Shown here: piece by piece, positions 5,756 to 7,293 of the stretch
How positions within the stretch are numbered: the first letter of the stretch is position 1
Layout: every line of letters begins with the position of its first letter
Source: an uncultured bacterium
Lineage (GTDB): Bacteria > Planctomycetota > Planctomycetia > Pirellulales > UBA1268
Assembly (NCBI GenBank): GCA_937959175.1
Contig: CALGAS010000382.1
Span: 1-7,293 of the forward strand
DNA length: 7,293 bases
Direction: 5' to 3'
Position numbers and translations under genes: made by a program
The notes under the pieces: model-generated
Told to the model about the DNA's origin: nothing
Database searches by the model: none
The model's input: only the letters and a program-made list of their open reading frames with translations

Positions 5756-6697
5756 TCAGTTGCCCACCGCGGCCGGAAAGCCGGCCTGGATCAGTTGCGG
5801 GTAGCCCGGCTTGAGCGGGCGGACATCGTAGCCGAGCGGGCGGAGGATGTCGGCCGCCACCAGGCAGCGGCCGCCGACGAGGCAGTGGCAGTAGATGATC
5901 TTGTCCTTGGGGAGGACCTGGGCGAGCCGGGCGGGATCGACGCCCCGCTCCAGGGAACTGAGGGGCACGAGGCGGGCCCCGGCGACGTGGCCCTTTTGCC
6001 ACTCGTCGGGCTCGCGGACGTCGACGATCACCGCCTGGCCGTTGGCGACCGCTTGTTGGATGGCCGGGAGCGGGTCGCGGGTGTGGTCGGCGGCCAGCGC
6101 CTGGCCGGCGGCGGCGGCGAGGGCGGCCGCCAGGAGGAGCCGCGAGCAGGTCGAGGCCGCCACCTGGTTCCAGGGCATCCGGCTGATCAGCATCGCCATC
6201 CCGCAGGTGTCGGTGATGCCGGCGAAGACCAGGCCGCAGCCGACGAACCCGGCCAGGCCCGCCCCGATGTTCTTCAAGAGCGGGTCGGGGCCGAAGGCGG
6301 CCAGGGCGGCTCCGATCGCGACCAGGGCGCCCGCCGCGATCCGCACCTGCCGCTCGAGCGACATCGCCTTCTTGCCGCGGACCACCGGCAGCCCCGCGGC
6401 GTCGCAGGCGGTCGTGCCCCCCTCGACGCTGATCACGTCGTTGATGCCTGCGGCGATCATCCGCTCGCAGGCGGTCTTGCTGCGGCCGCCCGAGCGGCAG
6501 ACAAAGTAGATCGGCCCGGCGTGCTGGGCGTGGTCGGATTGGATCTGCTTGGGGTCGAGCCGGTCGAGCGGCACGTTGCGGGCGAAGTCGACGTGGACCT
6601 CGCCAAACTCGGCCGGGGTGCGGACGTCGATCAGGTTGATCGACTCGCCGCGGTTGCAGAGGTCCTGGAGCTGCTGGGGAGAGACAGTGGCGACCAT
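5756..6697 (-). CDS. Double rhodanese with YgaP-like membrane domain between the two
   Basis: The 313-aa product has four parts. Residues 1-107 are a rhodanese domain with active loop CRSGGRS (Cys67). Residues about 116-178 are a two-helix DUF2892-type membrane domain ending GMAMLISRMPWN, as in E. coli YgaP. Residues about 186-202 are a third hydrophobic helix ending in GQALA. Residues about 208-313 are a second rhodanese with active loop CLVGGRC (Cys272, with Cys270 and Cys278 nearby). Basic residues at 109-119 and Arg173/Arg185 place the first rhodanese in the cytoplasm and the second in the periplasm. Rhodaneses carry sulfane sulfur as a cysteine persulfide. The start at 6697 is fixed by AGGAG 9 nt upstream. 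It is the second gene of an operon, 31 nt after the ArsR-type regulator. An internal ATG (6178) before the third helix lacks a ribosome-binding site. Rhodanese and YgaP assignments are firm; the topology is inferred. Confidence 0.9.
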   Translation of the reverse strand: MVATVSPQQLQDLCNRGESINLIDVRTPAEFGEVHVDFARNVPLDRLDPKQIQSDHAQHAGPIYFVCRSGGRSKTACERMIAAGINDVISVEGGTTACDAAGLPVVRGKKAMSLERQVRIAAGALVAIGAALAAFGPDPLLKNIGAGLAGFVGCGLVFAGITDTCGMAMLISRMPWNQVAASTCSRLLLAAALAAAAGQALAADHTRDPLPAIQQAVANGQAVIVDVREPDEWQKGHVAGARLVPLSSLERGVDPARLAQVLPKDKIIYCHCLVGGRCLVAADILRPLGYDVRPLKPGYPQLIQAGFPAAVGN

Positions 6698-6706
6698 CGA
6701 AGAAGA

Positions 6707-6711
6707 CTCCT
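6707..6711 (-). promoter_or_regulatory. Shine-Dalgarno site of the rhodanese gene
   Basis: AGGAG on the minus strand (GAGGAG if 6712 is included) lies 9 nt before the ATG at 6697. It rules out the longer in-frame start at 6760, which would overlap the end of the regulator gene. Confidence 0.7.
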
Positions 6712-6728
6712 CGGGGAAGGGCCGTCGA

Positions 6729-7073
6729 TCAGCGGCGGGCGCCGCCGAAGCGATCGGCAATGCAGTTCATGATGTTGGCCAGATGCGGCTCGACGACCGA
6801 GTAGTAGACGGTGCGGCCCTCTCGCTCGGAGGCGAGGAAGCCGCAGCGTTGCATCAGCCGGAGGTGTTCGGAAGCCATATGGCTGGGGATCCCGCACGAC
6901 TCGGCCAACTCGCCGACGGTGTAGCGGCCGCCGAGCAGCAACTCGACGATCCGCAGGCGATGCGGGTGGGCGAGCGTCCGCAGGCATTCGGCCGCCTGGC
7001 CAAGGGCATCGAGATCGATCAGATCCCGGGCGTTTGGCGTTGTCGAGGCGGAGGTTGGGTGCGCGGCAGCCAT
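6729..7073 (-). CDS. ArsR-family winged-helix transcriptional repressor
   Basis: The 114-aa product has the compact ArsR/SmtB fold. An N-terminal helix runs through LDALGQAAECLRTLAHPHRL (21-40). The helix-turn-helix spans about 51-80, with recognition helix PSHMASEHLRLM (63-74). The wing is FLASEREGRTVYYSV (79-93), and the C-terminal dimer helix is PHLANIMNCIADRF (96-109). The metal-box motif ELCVCD of classical ArsR is absent. Cysteines are at 30, 60, 77 and 104. Cys30 and Cys104, in the N- and C-terminal helices, could form a sensing pair. Persulfide-sensing ArsR proteins (BigR, SqrR) also use a C-terminal helix cysteine, but their partner sits elsewhere. The ATG at 7073 is chosen because AAGGA lies 7 nt upstream; the earlier ATG at 7130 falls inside the promoter. 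It is the first gene of an operon with the double rhodanese and probably represses itself. Confidence 0.9.
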   Translation of the reverse strand: MAAAHPTSASTTPNARDLIDLDALGQAAECLRTLAHPHRLRIVELLLGGRYTVGELAESCGIPSHMASEHLRLMQRCGFLASEREGRTVYYSVVEPHLANIMNCIADRFGGARR

Positions 7074-7080
7074 TGCGTAT

Positions 7081-7085
7081 TCCTT
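7081..7085 (-). promoter_or_regulatory. Shine-Dalgarno site of the ArsR-type regulator
   Basis: AAGGA on the minus strand lies 7 nt before the ATG at 7073. It decides that start over the upstream in-frame ATG at 7130. Confidence 0.65.
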
Positions 7086-7108
7086 GCGGGTCGGGGTCTC
7101 CCCAACCG

Positions 7109-7140
7109 CGATATCAATATATCGGAACATTGCGATATGT
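7109..7140. promoter_or_regulatory. Candidate ArsR operator: three CGATAT half-sites
   Basis: CGATAT occurs at 7109-7114 (plus), 7119-7124 (minus) and 7133-7138 (plus). The first two make a perfect 6-bp inverted repeat with a 4-nt centre. The second and third make ATATATCG-N8-CGATATGT (7117-7140), matching at 7 of 8 pairs. They cover the -10 box, the spacer and the edge of the -35 box, so a bound dimer would block RNA polymerase. AT-rich imperfect palindromes at the promoter are typical ArsR/SmtB operators. That this protein binds here is inferred. Confidence 0.7.
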
Positions 7141-7143
7141 CAA
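7116..7143 (-). promoter_or_regulatory. Sigma-70-type promoter of the arsR-rhodanese operon
   Basis: On the minus strand a perfect -35 box, TTGACA (7143-7138), is followed after 16 nt by TATATT (7121-7116), a 5-of-6 match to the -10 consensus. An A7 tract (7155-7149) lies just upstream and could act as an UP element. Transcription would begin near 7109, leaving a leader of about 36 nt. This is by far the best promoter in the window. Confidence 0.8.
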
Positions 7144-7181
7144 TGCAGTTTTTTTGCGGGGAAGCGGCCGCCCGCCGAATA

Positions 7182-7194
7182 CGGGTTCGACCCG
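7182..7194. other. Short perfect hairpin upstream of the regulator promoter
   Basis: CGGGT-TCG-ACCCG is a 5-bp stem with a 3-nt loop, lying between the A-tract of the arsR promoter and the right-end repeat. It resembles a tRNA T-arm superficially, but its loop is too short and no tRNA body surrounds it. No function is assigned. Confidence 0.35.
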
Positions 7195-7212
7195 AGCCGG
7201 GTTGATTGGGAG

Positions 7213-7293
7213 GGCGGATTGGGCGTTGGGGTGGTGAACGGCTTTACGGGCTTCCGGAGACCGGGAAGGCCCAACGACCCGCCGTCCCCCCGG
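7213..7293 (-). repeat. Dispersed intergenic repeat, copy B (inverted relative to copy A)
   Basis: Read on the minus strand from 7293, this copy gives the 26-nt head (25 of 26 identical to 5-30), then a diverged middle, then CCGTTCACCACC (7241-7230) and CGCCCAATCCGCC (7225-7213). It lies upstream of the arsR promoter and runs to the last base of the window, so its full extent is not visible. With copy A it forms long inverted repeats at the two ends of the window. Confidence 0.8.

Noticed and set aside
6176..6178. Internal ATG as an independent start for a secreted single rhodanese.
   Set aside because: No Shine-Dalgarno precedes it, and the Met belongs to the conserved MPWN end of the YgaP-like domain.
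5795..6772. 325-aa plus-strand frame opposite the double rhodanese.
   Set aside because: It is the antisense shadow of a gene with two intact rhodanese loops, and no motif is seen.
7074..7130. Longer start for the ArsR-type regulator at the ATG at 7130.
   Set aside because: That ATG lies between the -35 and -10 boxes of the predicted promoter, so it would not be on the transcript, and the shorter start has a good ribosome-binding site.
7149..7155. T7 tract as an intrinsic terminator for rightward transcription.
   Set aside because: No GC-rich hairpin precedes it on the plus strand and no rightward gene ends here. It fits better as the A-tract of the leftward promoter.
7180..7196. GGGTTCGACCC resembling a tRNA T-arm, suggesting a tRNA fragment or attachment site.
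   Set aside because: The loop would be only 3 nt if the stem forms fully. There is no acceptor or anticodon stem nearby and no CCA end, so it is a plain short hairpin.
1..7293. CRISPR array, rRNA, complete tRNA, transposase or integrase genes.
   Set aside because: No regularly spaced repeats, no conserved RNA segments and no transposase or integrase motifs were seen on either strand.

Overview
This is a GC-rich bacterial window that looks chromosomal. It carries six protein-coding genes and a set of related non-coding repeats. Gene content points to a planctomycete: a twin-arginine-exported xylose-isomerase-like TIM-barrel protein, a NagB-like/PIG-L fusion, GTG starts and mostly weak Shine-Dalgarno sites. 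This assignment is an inference from family knowledge, since no rRNA or other phylogenetic marker is present. Both ends of the window stop inside the same roughly 80-nt repeat, in opposite orientations. That is what a contig broken at a multicopy repeat would look like.

Left part (1-2017): repeat copies at about 5-82 and 120-143 lie downstream of a leftward gene for a periplasmic amino-acid-type solute-binding protein (167-940). A 129-nt divergent spacer holds a 14-nt perfect palindrome and a degenerate repeat copy. It separates this gene from a rightward Tat-exported sugar isomerase/epimerase-like protein (1070-2017).

Centre (2018-5709): a spacer with a good extended -10 promoter leads into a 668-aa protein (GTG start, strong AGGAG site). 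It fuses a glucosamine-6-phosphate isomerase/deaminase fold to a PIG-L/LmbE zinc deacetylase fold. An 83-nt spacer with competing hairpins follows. Next is a 479-aa exported membrane protein with two thioredoxin-like regions, the second with a CGRC motif, followed by a six-helix CcdA/DsbD-like segment with one cysteine in each of two helices.

Right part (5710-7293): a leftward two-gene operon converges on the membrane thiol protein. Its first gene encodes an ArsR-family repressor (6729-7073), driven by a near-consensus promoter (TTGACA-N16-TATATT) overlaid with three CGATAT half-sites. Thirty-one nt downstream is an unusual protein (5756-6697): an N-terminal rhodanese, a YgaP-like two-helix membrane domain, a third hydrophobic helix ending in a signal-peptidase-like site, and a second rhodanese predicted to be periplasmic.

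The right half suggests a sulfur/thiol redox module. A cysteine-containing ArsR repressor would control a rhodanese with one catalytic domain on each side of the inner membrane, next to a candidate transmembrane thiol-electron carrier. The left and centre genes look like envelope and amino-sugar metabolism.
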